Of a stretch of DNA of 64,000 nucleotides, positions 24,200-35,791 are shown in pieces; position 1 is the stretch's first letter; each line of letters begins with the position of its first letter. Made by a program: the position numbers and the translations under genes. The DNA comes from Clonostachys chloroleuca (taxonomy: Eukaryota > Ascomycota > Sordariomycetes > Hypocreales > Bionectriaceae), in NCBI GenBank assembly GCA_037952775.1, contig JBANAY010000003.1, positions 1,984,001-2,048,000 of the forward strand, in the 5' to 3' direction. The notes beneath the pieces are model-generated. The model did not search any database. It was not told the DNA's origin and saw only the letters and a program-made list of their open reading frames with translations.

Positions 24200-27100
24200 A
24201 TGTCGTATAACAGGCTAAGTGAGTTGATGCGCCCTGCCCAGCTTGCAGTTGGTTCTCGTGTTCCTCGAGCCCAATCTACCCTATCAGTTGCAAATACCAT
24301 CTCCCATTCCATCCTGCGCACCCTCTTCGCTCCAAGTCATTCGTTGCAGCATTGTAACGATTTGCTGGCAACGTGCGACGACGGTGCGACGGCCGTTTTG
24401 CATGGCGCAAACCAAGTTGCAACGTTTCGCAGCTACCACCCCAATAACCCCCTCTCAAACGCCCTCAAACACCAGCTGCTGCCCACTCAACCACGACCCC
24501 TCGACAAAGCCTAACTAATACTCCCAATTCCCAGACGACGACTATTACGACCAGATGGATCCAAGGGATCAGAGGGGCCGCTATCGCAGCCCCTCGCCTG
24601 GCCATCAACAACCTGGATACCAACTCGAAGAGAACCCGTATTCCTACTCGCAATCACAGCAGCGACTAGACATGCCTCAACACGGCTCCCCGGCGAGGTT
24701 CCCCTCTCCAGGAGAACACCAGGGATATAATCCGGCGGATCTCAGGCTGGGAACCCCAAGCGATTTCCTGACAATGAATGCGGCGGTGGGTACACCCTCG
24801 AACTGAGCTTTCCATGACGGCTGATAGGCTAATGGTGGCATTCGAACAGCACTCTATCGATAACTTGTCTGGCTACCACAACAACAATAGTCAGGTCGGC
24901 GTCGACCATGGCGACTACTCTGTCAACCCCGAAGCCCACCACGATGCGTACTATAACAGGGGCTATGAATCAACAACCCCTGGGCACGACGGTCATGGGT
25001 ACGACTACGACGACCAGGACGGACGACCGATGCTCTCGCACCAAAACTCCGACCAGTACACAGATGATCCTCATCAGCAGCAACCACCGCCGCCACAAGA
25101 GGGAGGAGGCCTTCGGCGGCACAAGACAGTGAAGCGAGTTCTGCTGTACCGAGGCAATCTTGTTTTGGATTGCCCAGTACCCCCCATACTCCTCCAGAAT
25201 GTGAAGCACGGCGAACGAGACGAGTTTACCCACATGCGATATACTGCAGCCACCTGCGACCCGTCCCTGTTTTACGAAGAAAACTTTACGCTGCGCCAGA
25301 AGCTCTTCAGCAAACCCCGACACACGGAGCTATTCATCGTTGTGACAATGTATAACGAAGACGATATCCTTTTTGCCCGAACAATGATCGGTGTCTTTAA
25401 GAATATTGATTACATGTGCAACAGCCGACCAAACAGCAAGACCTGGGGCAAGGACGCTTGGAAGAAGATTGTGGTGTGCGTTGTCAGCGATGGTCGAGCC
25501 AAGATTAATCCGAGAACGAGAGCTTTGTTGGCGGGTATGGGAGTCTATCAGGAGGGTATTGCGAAGCAAAAGGTCAACGACAAGGACGTGACAGCACATA
25601 TCTACGAGTACACCACACAGACCCATTTGGCGCTCAACAACGGTGTTGTTTCGCTGGTCCACAATAAGCAGCCTGTGCAAGTCCTCTTTTGCTTGAAGGA
25701 GAAGAACCAGAAGAAGATCAATTCCCACCGGTGGTTTTTCCAGGCATTTGGACGTGTTTTGGACCCCAATATTTGTGTTCTGCTCGATGCCGGTACGAGA
25801 CCAGGTGGCAGGTCCATCTACCATCTCTGGAAAGCATTCGATCTCGAGCCCATGTGCGGAGGTGCCTGCGGTGAGATCAAGGCCATGTTGGGAACTGGCG
25901 GCAAGCTTCTTTTGAACCCGATCGTTGCGGCACAGAACTTCGAGTATAAGATGAGTAACATCCTGGACAAGCCGCTGGAGTCTGCGTTTGGTTTTATTTC
26001 CGTGTTGCCAGGTGCCTTCTCTGCCTATCGATATGTTGCTCTTCAGAATGACAAGAACGGCAAGGGCCCATTGGAGAAGTACTTTTTGGGTGAGACACTT
26101 CACGGAGGTGCCGATGCTGGTCTTTTCGAGTCCAACATGTACCTTGCCGAAGATCGTATTCTCTGTTTCGAGCTGGTCACAAAGAGGAACTGCCATTGGA
26201 TCCTGCAATACGTCAAGTCGGCCACTGGAGAGACTGATGTGCCAGATACCGTGACTGAACTGATTTTGCAACGACGTCGTTGGCTCAATGGTTCCTTCTT
26301 CGCCTCCATTTATGCCGGCGTGCATTTCTACGACTTCTTCCGGTCTGACCACTCAGCTATCCGCAAATTCTTCTTCTTCATCGAGTTCATCTTCCAGACC
26401 ATCAACACGATCTTTGCGTGGTTCGCTCTCGGCAACTTCTTCCTGGTTTTCAAAATTCTCACGGAGAGTTTGGGTGCTGACAACCTGCTCAAGAGGCCTG
26501 GTCAAATCCTGGGTGTTATTTTCACCTGGATGTACGGTGCCTTCTTGGGTGCATGCTTCGTTCTCTCACTGGGAAATCGTCCCGCCGGATCTGGCAAGCT
26601 CTACACTGCCATGGTTTGGTTCTGGGCTATCCTCATGATGTGAGTATCTCCTCTGAGAATCCGACTTTTGATTGTGATATTCTTGCTAACTGTCCATGTT
26701 TAGATATCTCCTGTTTGCCGCTATTTACATTGCCGTTATTGCCATTATGGAGCATGTCAAGGGTGGATTCCAAATCAGCGACCTCATCAAGAACAAGGTG
26801 TTCTACACGCTCATTATTTCTCTCATGTCGACTTTTGGTCTGTGGCTGATCGCATCCCTGATGATGTTTGACCCATGGCACATATTCACCTCGCTCGGCC
26901 AATACATGCTGCTGACCCCTACCTTCACCAACGTTCTCAATGTTTACGCCTTTTGCAACACCCACGACGTCTCATGGGGTACCAAGGGTGACGACAAGGT
27001 GGAGAAGCTTCCATCAGTCAGCACCAAGGATGGTGAGGGCAAGACAGATCTCCCCGACGAAGGCGACCTCAACGCCCAGTACCAACGCGAGCTGGCCTCG

Positions 27101-27415
27101 TTCAGCCACAAGTTCGTGGAAGAGAAGAAGCCACCCACCCCCGCCCAGCTCCAAGAGAAGCAGATGGACTACTACAGAGGTGTGCGAACTGGTGTCGTTC
27201 TCATCTGGATGGTTACAAACTTTGCTCTCTGCGCCGTAGTGCTGAGCACAGGAGGTCTTGATACACTCAGCACCGGGGGCAGCACGGAAGAGAGCGAGGA
27301 GGAGCGAACCAACATTTATCTACTCGTCGTCCTCTACAGTGTGGCCGGTCTGAGTGGCTTCAAGTTCATAGGCGCCTGCTGGTTCATGATTGTCCGCATG
27401 TTCAGAGGTGTATAA
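24200..27415 (+). CDS. Chitin synthase, division 1 (class I-III)
   Basis: Four exons (24200-24218, 24535-24785, 24850-26639, 26704-27415) encode 923 residues. The protein polymerises UDP-GlcNAc into chitin at the plasma membrane. The N-terminus is a disordered Gln/Pro/Tyr-rich tail. The catalytic GT2 region begins around residue 200 with the [10 protein letters not shown] entry motif. It contains EDRILCFE and the chitin synthase hallmark QRRRW at residues 564-568. Six to seven membrane segments follow at the C-terminus, interrupted by a hydrophilic Lys/Glu loop. The first exon is only 19 bases long and is followed by a 316 bp intron. A 64 bp intron splits the N-terminal tail and another 64 bp intron the membrane region. 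The sequence looks closest to class I or III, but I cannot separate these without alignment. Confidence 0.92.
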
Positions 27416-27795
27416 CGAATCTGGTGACGGCTTCTTTCTAATTTACGTTTCTGGATTTGATGGCGGGGGGTTTTGCATAGAGAAAAACACCCCAATGATG
27501 GATTTCGGGATCGTCAATTTCCCTCACCCCCTGTATTATTCAGTTTATACCCCAATGACGACCGATGACCATATCTGGGGCAGGAGAGCGAAGAAAGGCC
27601 CCATTGCTCTTTTCTGTACCAGTTGTTACGATTGACTTTTTTTTACGTTCTGAAAGAGACATGATATCTTCTAGTAGAAAGCACGAGTCGGGAAGTGAAG
27701 GAGCATCTGGCGTTGGATTGAATAAAGACGTATATTTTCAATATTTTTTCCCTTCCATACAGTGAGTTTTACATTTATGAGGTTTGTCTAACTTA
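27416..27795. other. Intergenic between convergent genes
   Basis: The 3' flanks of the chitin synthase gene (+) and of the PPxY membrane protein gene (-) meet here. The stretch is AT-rich after 27620 and no gene is seen. Confidence 0.5.
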
Positions 27796-28726
27796 TCAGA
27801 TCGAAGGGGTGTAGGACCGCTCGTGGGGTTCCTTCATCCCTCTCGCGCACCAGCTTGCTATGCCCGTCGTGGCGGCCTGGTGTCCCGTGAGGAGGACGGA
27901 GAACCAAATGAGGCCGGCGCTGCCGAGGTAGACTGGGCGGAGGGAGTCGCGGGCCTGGGGACCGGTGATGAAGCGGTTTGTGCAGAGGATGAGGCCGGAG
28001 GCGAGGTAGAGGGCGAAGAGGGAGAGGGAGGAGAGGGTGCGGAGAGTCCAGACGCCTGAAGGGGAGAGGAGAGACCTGGCGATGTGGCTGCGGCGGCGGT
28101 CGGAGGTCGAACTGCTAGAGGATCTCTGGACGGGGATGGCCTGGAGGAGGGCGCGGAGGATGGTGGCGGAGCCGGCGGTGGTCAGGAGCTGGGACCAGTG
28201 GTAGAGGAGGCGGCAGTCGGCGTGGAAGATGCCAGGGGTTGGGGCGGTCCAGTGCTCGTTTGGGGGTGGCTCGTCGGCGGAGGAGATGTAGTATCTGCCG
28301 CACTTGTAGTCGAATTCACTGATGTGAGTGTGTGGGTTAGTTTTGGGGTTTTTGGTTGAAGGGTGATAGTGGTGATACGGACTCGTTGTGGAGGTCCTTG
28401 GCGACGATGCAGGCGAAGATTAGGTGGGGGATGGCGACGAGGATCATGAAGAAGACGGTGAATGTGGCGACGGAGAGGTTGCGTCTGACCCAGCGCGGGT
28501 AGGGCTGCTCTTGGGGCGGTTCCTGGGTGAAGACGGCTCGTGCCTGGTTCACATCGCGGGCGGAGGAGGTGTTTGGGTTTGGGTCGATATAGGCTGGTGG
28601 TGGTCTGGAGTTGGAGATCTCTTCATACGACGGCGGGGGGAGATGTGCCGGTGGAGGCGCGATGATCGACGGAGTTGGATGAGAGACTTGGCCGTGGGTG
28701 ATCTTGGGAGCGGCCATGGCGTCCAT
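27796..28726 (-). CDS. Three-span membrane protein with two PPxY motifs
   Basis: Two exons (28726-28383 and 28318-27796, intron 64 bp) encode 288 residues. The N-terminal 85 residues are Pro-rich and should be cytosolic. They hold two PY motifs, PPSY at 31-34 and PPAY at 43-46, the ligand for WW domains of Nedd4/Rsp5-type ubiquitin ligases. Membrane segments lie at about 87-112, 210-232 and 250-272, and a loop between the first two has three Cys. I do not recognise the family. By inference it could recruit a ubiquitin ligase to a membrane compartment, as arrestin-like and other PY adaptors do. The donor is GTCCGT rather than the usual GTAAGT, but it is the only one that keeps phase. A second Met at residue 4 could be the start. 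Confidence 0.75.
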
Positions 28727-30398
28727 CTTTCGTAGTGGCCTGGGGGTGGTGAGTAGACGGTGATGGTTTCATCAAGGCGCTCTACGGATGAGAGGCCAGG
28801 ATGGGTATAACGAGGGAGGAAAACCCGAGATCGAAACGGGAAATGAAGCGAGAAAACGGCTTCGAGATCTGGGAGTTGCGGAGTGGTTAGACGGAAGACG
28901 ATCGCTTGATGATCTACAGCTATCGCGCTAGATTCCAGGACCAGACTAAGTGATCAGATGGGGCTGCAGGAACTTGGATGCTGCAGCACGTGGGCGATTG
29001 CGATGTGCAACTTTGATTAAAGAAGTGAGTCCTTCTGTTTTCCTGGGTACGCGTAGCGATGTGACGGATGCGCAGTAACTGTTTGCTCTGGTGGGAGTAG
29101 TCAAGCCAACATCTGCGTCCAGCTGGCCGTGAGTGTCCGTTGCCAGACGCCAGTGATGCCTACAAATAACCTGCTCAGAGTGCATCCGCCGTAAGAACGG
29201 CGTGAGAGTATCTGTATCCGAGCCTCGAGTTAGAATCGATTAGTGTTACAGGTCTCTTTGTCAGGCATTCACTTGCATGGCCTTACATCCCGTACCTCCT
29301 ACGAAGGTCCAGTTCCTCCCAGTGACAATCATTGCCTAAGGCCCGCCGACGAGGTAGCTATTTCTGCCTTCCGATCAAGGCGAATTTGTTTGAAGGTCAT
29401 CCCCAAGAGGCTTTTTCGTTCGCCACAACGACATCAGAGCTTTCAGTTGTCCTATTAAGTTGCCTGCTCGGATTAGGCTTTAATTGTATCCTCGTCGTCG
29501 CAAGGCACAATCTTTCCATCACATGATACATCTGGCGCGCAGTTCTTCATAAAGACTAGTACATTCCATTTACACTCATTCATTGTACGGGATTGCTGCG
29601 GCCGGTGGCTTCTCTAAGAGGTGGCAGGCTTTGCATAGAATGCTCATATTGTCGCTGTTCCCTCGTATCTTTCGGATGTATTTGGCCGCTGCGAGGACTG
29701 TGATCAATGACATAGAAATCATCAGGTCTCTCTGGTATTCAATTATCGCGTTCTCTGTAGCCTTAACTTTCTCCAGGATATCCCTGGGTGATCCAAATCT
29801 ACCATACCTAAGTAGAGTGACAGAGTAGGCTTATTGTTCAGATCTTGTTGAATGGGGTGAGATGGTATCCCTTCCTTTGTTTGGCCCACCAAAACTGAAA
29901 TGAAATGAATATCTCTTCTATATCGCTTGAATTCTTAGGTCAACTAAACTAAGAATTTCTGTAAGGTAAATACGGCATTGCGCTACCCAGCTAGTAGAAT
30001 TAAACCTAATTCTTAGCATGCAATTTGCAGCCCGGTCTTTGAAGTGACATTGAGATGGCGAATGCGACAGCGAACAATGGACGGAAACCCCCGGCGAACT
30101 TGGGTATTATCAACCACTTTCTGGTGGCAAGTTGGCAGGGTATTTCAGGGCTCTGTATCGAATGTGACTACAATGGTTGTGAGGCTATGGGACCGTATTC
30201 ATCGCGCAGAGTCAGATATTGTATTGCATGCAAAGTGAGGTGGCCTATTCAAGTGAGCACACTTGCGTCTATTGTTGGCATCCTTGGGGCAATGGACTGC
30301 AATGCCATTGAATAGGACGTCAATGGTGTATCGGATTTTGAATTGACCAGATTCCTACCCGAGAAGGGAAATACGAGAGCTTCTGGATTTCTGGAACT
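28727..30398. other. Gene-poor intergenic region
   Basis: About 1.7 kb without a supported gene. An 86-codon open frame at 30055-30315 has a cluster of cysteines (C-x2-C...C...C-x2-C) and is discussed as a finding. A stretch near 28875 has a tRNA D-arm-like GAGTGGTTAG but no matching acceptor stem or T-arm. Confidence 0.45.
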
Positions 30399-30407
30399 CA
30401 TATAAAA
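30399..30407 (+). promoter_or_regulatory. TATA box of the unrecognised intronless gene
   Basis: CATATAAAA lies about 115 bases upstream of the ATG at 30517. A C/A-rich leader follows, typical of a strong fungal core promoter. Confidence 0.6.
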
Positions 30408-30516
30408 GGCCGCTGACTGCCCTGGCTATCATTGCAATTCTTCCCACAACATCATCACACTCATCCAGAATCCCAACATCACACTCAACAACTTCCCAAG
30501 CACAAGAAAAGACACC

Positions 30517-31548
30517 ATGTCCAACGCAGAAGTCCTCTGCGAGGACGAAGACATCCGCTCCTCCCCTGCTCATATGCAGGTTGTCGAGCTCTCGACACTT
30601 GGTTCCCATGCGCCGAACCAATCCATCACCGCCGCCGCCGCCTTCGAACCCGTTAAGTGTCTCCTCCGCCTGATCCAACAGGTGTACTACATTCTGACGA
30701 TCCAGTCCGCCCTCGCTGGCCAGCGATTCTGGGGCGACGCCGCCGCCGAGGCCCAGAACAAAGTCCTCCGGCTCGCCTGGTTGAAGCAACCGCTGTACGC
30801 AGTCGAAGACTGCTGGAAACTGATCAGCTCACAGCTTGAGCTGGCGCCGCACAAGAGCATCTTCGATGTGATGTTTTGCGACGCCATGGCAGCCACGCTC
30901 TGGAACCGACCCGAGTTCCATCTTGACAACCTGGACCCCGACGAATACCACATATGGAACAGTTGCCTGCCCCTCCCGGCATTCTTCTTTTTGAAAGTCG
31001 CCAAACTGCACTCGGCAACCATCGTCTACGACGACCTACCCACCATCTTCAAGGTTGCGTGCACTGGACACAACCCCAAGTGGGTTGGAGACGACTACAA
31101 GTACGTTCCCGCCATCTTCGCTGTTACCCCCGCCAACGGGCAGACCATTACCTCGTACGACAGCATCAAGAGCCCCAGCGACACGGTGTACGCCCTCATG
31201 GCCATCGTGGAGAAGAGGCGGTACAAGAAGCCCGCCGTCAAGCGCTACAACCCGCTCGCATATCGCATCTTCGAGGAGAAGCGCCTCCCCCGCGTCGAAG
31301 GAGCACGAAGCCGCTTCATGATCTTCTATGCTAAATTTCGCAGGGGCGACTTGGACCTGGGCGGTCGGGTCCAGCAGATGCTCAACATAGGCGACGGTGA
31401 CGACGCCCTCGCGCGGCCGGTTGAGGACGCGCTTCCCGGGCTGATGGAAGGACTGGATCTTGGGAGTGACCACGCTGATGCGTTTGGTGCTCAAATGGAG
31501 GGTACATCATCCATTGATGATCGCGAGACGAAGCGTACTCGAAGCTGA
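30517..31548 (+). CDS. Unrecognised intronless protein, 343 residues
   Basis: This is a single open frame with a good TATA box, a CCACACC-type leader and an ACACC start context, and coding-like GC3 composition. The protein is soluble, with no signal peptide or membrane segment. It has two Leu/Ala-rich helical stretches near residues 40-110 and a mixed region with DxxxYHIWNSCLPLPAFF near 147-165. A basic patch (KRRYKKPAVKR) lies near 233-245, and the acidic C-terminus ends in KRTRS, which could be a nuclear signal. I do not recognise a family and will not assign a function. It sits alone between two minus-strand membrane protein genes. Confidence 0.6.
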   Translation: MSNAEVLCEDEDIRSSPAHMQVVELSTLGSHAPNQSITAAAAFEPVKCLLRLIQQVYYILTIQSALAGQRFWGDAAAEAQNKVLRLAWLKQPLYAVEDCWKLISSQLELAPHKSIFDVMFCDAMAATLWNRPEFHLDNLDPDEYHIWNSCLPLPAFFFLKVAKLHSATIVYDDLPTIFKVACTGHNPKWVGDDYKYVPAIFAVTPANGQTITSYDSIKSPSDTVYALMAIVEKRRYKKPAVKRYNPLAYRIFEEKRLPRVEGARSRFMIFYAKFRRGDLDLGGRVQQMLNIGDGDDALARPVEDALPGLMEGLDLGSDHADAFGAQMEGTSSIDDRETKRTRS

Positions 31549-32168
31549 AGACCCAAATCTAGGAATGGAGTCGTCGAAACTTCTACTCACATGAGTGAGC
31601 CATGGTGAGAGAGTGAGAAATGGGGTTTCTTTTTTTCCGGGTGGTATTGATCGGGCGAGAATGCCCCTGCGCGCTGAAATGATTTAGGATGTCTTTGCGG
31701 TAGCTGATGCTTCTCTGTTTCTGGTTCATATCGCTGATCAAAGTGAGCAAGAAGATCAAATGAGGAAGAGGTGAGGCAAATGATACTTCTGCTGCTTGCT
31801 TGTGGACATCACAGTACTCTGATAGTTCGAGGTTTACTAAGGAAAAGGAATTTCAAATCAATCCCCCGTTTATGTCGTTTTCCAAAAACGCCTCTATGGT
31901 CATTACCCGTGTGTTGTGTTTCGTCGCTGGTAAGTGTGACATGTGCTTCATCAACCCGATATTCGTCCTGACCGTGGCAATAGTCAGTTGCTGATTCTCG
32001 GGTAGGTGAAAACCCAGTGGTACTTGAGAATCATGTCCCGTCTTTCCTTTGTGTTCCCATCCACGTTTTTCATTTGCCCATCGTTCCCTCTTTTCCCATT
32101 TTGTCCTGTCCCTTCTATGCCCCGCAATACAATGCAGCAAGTAATTCTTCGTCGCTTTCATCCCATCA
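31549..32168. other. Intergenic between convergent genes
   Basis: The 3' flanks of the unrecognised gene (+) and the MFS transporter gene (-) lie here. I see only short unsupported open frames. Confidence 0.5.
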
Positions 32169-34294
32169 TCATGTCTCGGACCTCTCTTGATCCTCATCTC
32201 CATCTTCGTCCTTCTCCTGGTCGATGACCTGCGCGCCCTCAGGAGGGAAGTGAGAAAACAACAAAACGCCCATTCCCAACACCGCAATCGCCTGGCAAAA
32301 AAAAAAAAAAAAAAAAAAGGAAATCAGTCAACGCGAACGATCAACGAAAAGTGCCGGGGAGAACACTTACCGCATTGCAGAAGAAAGTCACATAGGCTAT
32401 CCCGAGATTCGAAAACGTCGAGAATACGAAACCGAACAGACCCTGTGTCGCCAGCCTCGCGATGTTCTCAACCAGCGTCACCGCGTTCAGCGCGTCCGCT
32501 CGCTGAGACCCGGAGCACATGTCCGTGATGACTCCCTTTGCCGCAGGCGCCGTGCCAGATCCAAGCGGGAGGAGAAACGTGGCTATTCAGGGCATCCTTG
32601 GGTTAGCCAGGGTAAAGAGAGGGCACGGGGTGCTATCACATACCGAGATAAATGTGCCATTTCTCCGTCGCAAAGGCCGCGAGGGTCGTCAACGCGCCGT
32701 CGACGAGCAGCGACCAGCGCAGAAATACGAGGTCGAAGAGGTACTCGTTGCGATCCCCCTGCTTGCTGTGCGTTGGCGGCTTGACGGGCTCCTCATCGGC
32801 CTGGTCTCCCACCGGCGCGTCGAATCCAGCCGGGTCGGTCGGTAGCTGCGCCTCGTCGGTCTGCTCGTTGGCCTCCTCGGGCGTCGACGGCGGGGTCATC
32901 CATCGTCGGCCGGAGGAGATGATCTTGGGGAACGCGCTGATCAGGAAGAGCGCGCGCATCATTGCGAACCCGCTCATGAGCCATCCGTTGTCCGCCTGCG
33001 AGAAGCCGAGGTTTCCGGTTGCGTACATCTGGATGAGCAGAGGCGCATAGCCTGTCGCCAACTAAATAAATAAAGGAATCAGCCTGGAGAGTGTCTTAAA
33101 TTCAAAGGGAATAACATCAACGTACCACGCCGATGAAGATGCCCGCGCAGAGGAAGATGACGCCATAGTGCTTCTTAATTCGGCCATCCGCGAGACGCAG
33201 ACGCTGGGGAACGAGGATTTTCAGAGGGGCTAGGAACGCGGCTATGGCGCCCTTGTCTGATTTCTTCCCGTCGGTCATGGAGCTTGGGTCGATATATGGC
33301 AATGCGAATTGGACGTAGAGCGCAGAGATGAGGAAGAATACGAAGGCAGTGTCGAATGGTGCCCGGATGTCAATATCACCTAGCATGCCTCCGACTGGAA
33401 TATGTCCTTCATTAGCCTGGAAACCTCGGTGGAGGGGACTGATGGGAGGGTAAAGGAACGGGAGCATATACCTAGATATCCGATACCCTGGCCTAGCATG
33501 ATGGTTCCTTGGAGTTGACCGAACACAGCGGTGCGTCTCACAGGTTCAACGAGCTCTCCGGTAATGATATTCGCCATGAGACTATCTCGTCAGTTCAAAG
33601 TTGATCAGGTCTGGGGGTGGCATCTCGACCTACATATAGCCTGCCGGCCCTCCGAGAATGGTGATCAATTGGGTCGCCTGGATAATGACGATGCCTTCCC
33701 TCCTCCCAGCCACAACGCCAATGATTTGGGTCAAGACACGGATGGCGGGGACAAACGTCTGGACGAGGATCGCCGCACGGGGCCCATACTTTTTCGACAT
33801 CCATCCGGTAACGAATAGGTTTATCGTTCCTGTACACCACAAGCTCAGGTCAGTGACTGTCGGCAAGGGCCTGTCCCCGAGGAGGGTGGCGGAATGGATG
33901 GGGAACGCGGACCGCAAAGAGTTGTGCTCATGCCCAAAATACTGAACTGGGTGGCGGTGCCTGCCGAGATGGAATTGACACTGCAGCGATCGCCGTCGCC
34001 TTCATACGGAGGATGGGTGCCATAGTAGATGTCGCACTCCATCAACCGGAAAACGTAAAGCAGCCTAAAAGGCCCGTGGTCAATTGGAAAGGAATAAGCA
34101 AGCGGGACGTGTCTAGAGACTTACGGGACTTGTGTGAAGCTGAAGGAGAGAGTGATCAAGAAGCCGGCAAATAAGATGCGATTCTCGACATGGAACACGG
34201 TCCGGAGCGCCCGCTTGAACCACCCTTTCGGAGCGTCTTCCTGCTGCCCGCTGGAGGTGCGCAGCAGCGGGGTCGTCTCATTTTGCAGAGTCAT
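32169..34294 (-). CDS. MFS transporter (DHA1 / TetA-like general substrate transporter)
   Basis: Eight exons on the minus strand encode 549 residues: 34294-34125, 34064-33913, 33829-33634, 33581-33472, 33394-33126, 33061-32644, 32582-32371 and 32291-32169. Every junction keeps phase. About twelve membrane segments are visible. The loop after segment 2 carries GWMSKKYGPR, the MFS motif A variant (GxxxDxxGRR-like). A long charged cytosolic loop rich in Pro/Glu/Asp (about residues 350-400) separates the two halves, and the C-terminus is acidic. Members of this group export or import small organic molecules by proton exchange; the substrate is unknown. Introns are 52-83 bp. The last intron has a 22-base homopolymer as its polypyrimidine tract. 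Two junctions use GTCCGC or GTATAT donors. Confidence 0.85.
32297..32318. repeat. 22-base poly(A)/poly(T) tract in the last intron of the MFS gene
   Basis: On the minus strand this is a run of T directly before the GCCAG acceptor, so it serves as the polypyrimidine tract. Homopolymers of this length are prone to length errors. Confidence 0.9.
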
Positions 34295-35791
34295 CGCGCG
34301 ACGTCAACTCGAACAAGTCGGTAGGAGAGAGCAGCGCTGGTCCCGTTCCACCAACGCGCCTGGATGAATTGAAAGAGGGAAGAAATTGAGATATGCAAGA
34401 TAAGAGCTGCAGAAGACAAGAGGCTCGGCATCCGTGTCGAACCGCCCCATCAATTGCGCCGTTTTCGCAGTAGGTTGGCCCACCGCGACTCCTTCTACCA
34501 CCCTCCTCTCCACATCGATGCCGGGCCGCCGTATCTGAAAATTGTGATCCATGGCCCCCATGGCCCCCATGGCATTCCCCTCACAACGTCGTCAGCTAGG
34601 ACCCTGAGTGACACCCCGAGAATCTCCTCTGGCATACGGAAACTAGGGTGATTCATTAGCGTCACTATTCACGGCTTGCTTGTTTTACCTCGATTGGTGA
34701 CTTTCCCCGTCGCAATGGTGATAGCGTCCTTTCCCAAATCGAACAGTCACATCCGCTTTTTCCAGAACGAACTGGAGATGGTGAATCACGCCATGGGTGC
34801 CTGGGCTTTGTCATCGCACTAGGGCGAATATATTCCAGCTGCAGTCTGTATCACATCTCGGGAAGGGGAGGGGTGTCAATCAAGTAATCAGCTTGATGGC
34901 CTTCAATTACCTCAATGGGATGGCGACACTATTACATACCCAAAAGCTTGCTCGCGGCCACAGAGCTCCCCTCTCTTAAAATTGCTGCAAGAAACAGCAG
35001 CCCACATCTACCACGGCAAAGTTTCCCAGCTTGGCAAAGATTTTGGATCTCCTCTTCACTAATTGGTGGTAGGTGGGAGATAATGACGGCCGAACGCCGC
35101 TACCCTTAACAGACAAGTCAGATTGCAAGGCTTTGTCGAAGCTACTTCTCGACAAACTGCCCTAATTAGCACTCTCGATTTTAAAAAGGCAGCCACGATG
35201 CCATTGTGAAGGCCTGGCATCCAGGCTCCGTTACAACCTCAGCCCAGCAACAGTGCCAGAAGAGACAGACAGTCCTACAGGGAAACCATCATCAACACGG
35301 CTCATGAGCCAAAACCTGATTGGAAGGGCTATAATGGTTGGCCATACGAAACCATCAAGCTGAACAATTAATTGACATCCCTCCTTCTCCTTCTGCCTCC
35401 CCCTTCCCCAATCCCCTAAGATGTAATCTTGGCTGCAGCTGGACTTGGGAGAGGAATGGTTTCTTACTTGGGCTAGAATATTCATCGATCGCGACTTCTT
35501 CGTTACTCACGGCTGCACAGGTTATTGGAAATGCCCTGCCTAAACAAGATAAAACCAGAAGCACTTCGTGAACGACTTGGGGAATGTTTTCAGGCAGTGG
35601 TAAGCCTGGCTCCACCAGAACAAAAGAGCCAGCTGGTCCTCGTAGGAGGGGCCGCTTGTTTGGTTTGTTCTTCGCCATAGAGAACGGAGGATATTGATAT
35701 TGTAGCACCCGCAAGTGTGATCTCTGTGGTTTTAACCGCAATCATTGTATGGAACTGCGAGAGTTACACTTGAATCAGATGTAAAAATTGC
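34295..35791. other. Intergenic, MFS promoter and amidase 3' flank
   Basis: About 1.5 kb hold the MFS promoter (near 34295) and, toward 35790, the 3' flank of the amidase gene. A short tandem CATGGCCCC repeat lies at 34551-34570. Open frames here are short and lack signatures. Confidence 0.5.

Noticed and set aside
25330..26352. 340-codon minus-strand open frame
   Set aside because: Antisense shadow of the chitin synthase catalytic exon, whose identity is beyond doubt.
28870..28930. tRNA-like GAGTGGTTAG segment
   Set aside because: No acceptor stem, no T-arm consensus (GGTTCRANYC) at the right distance.
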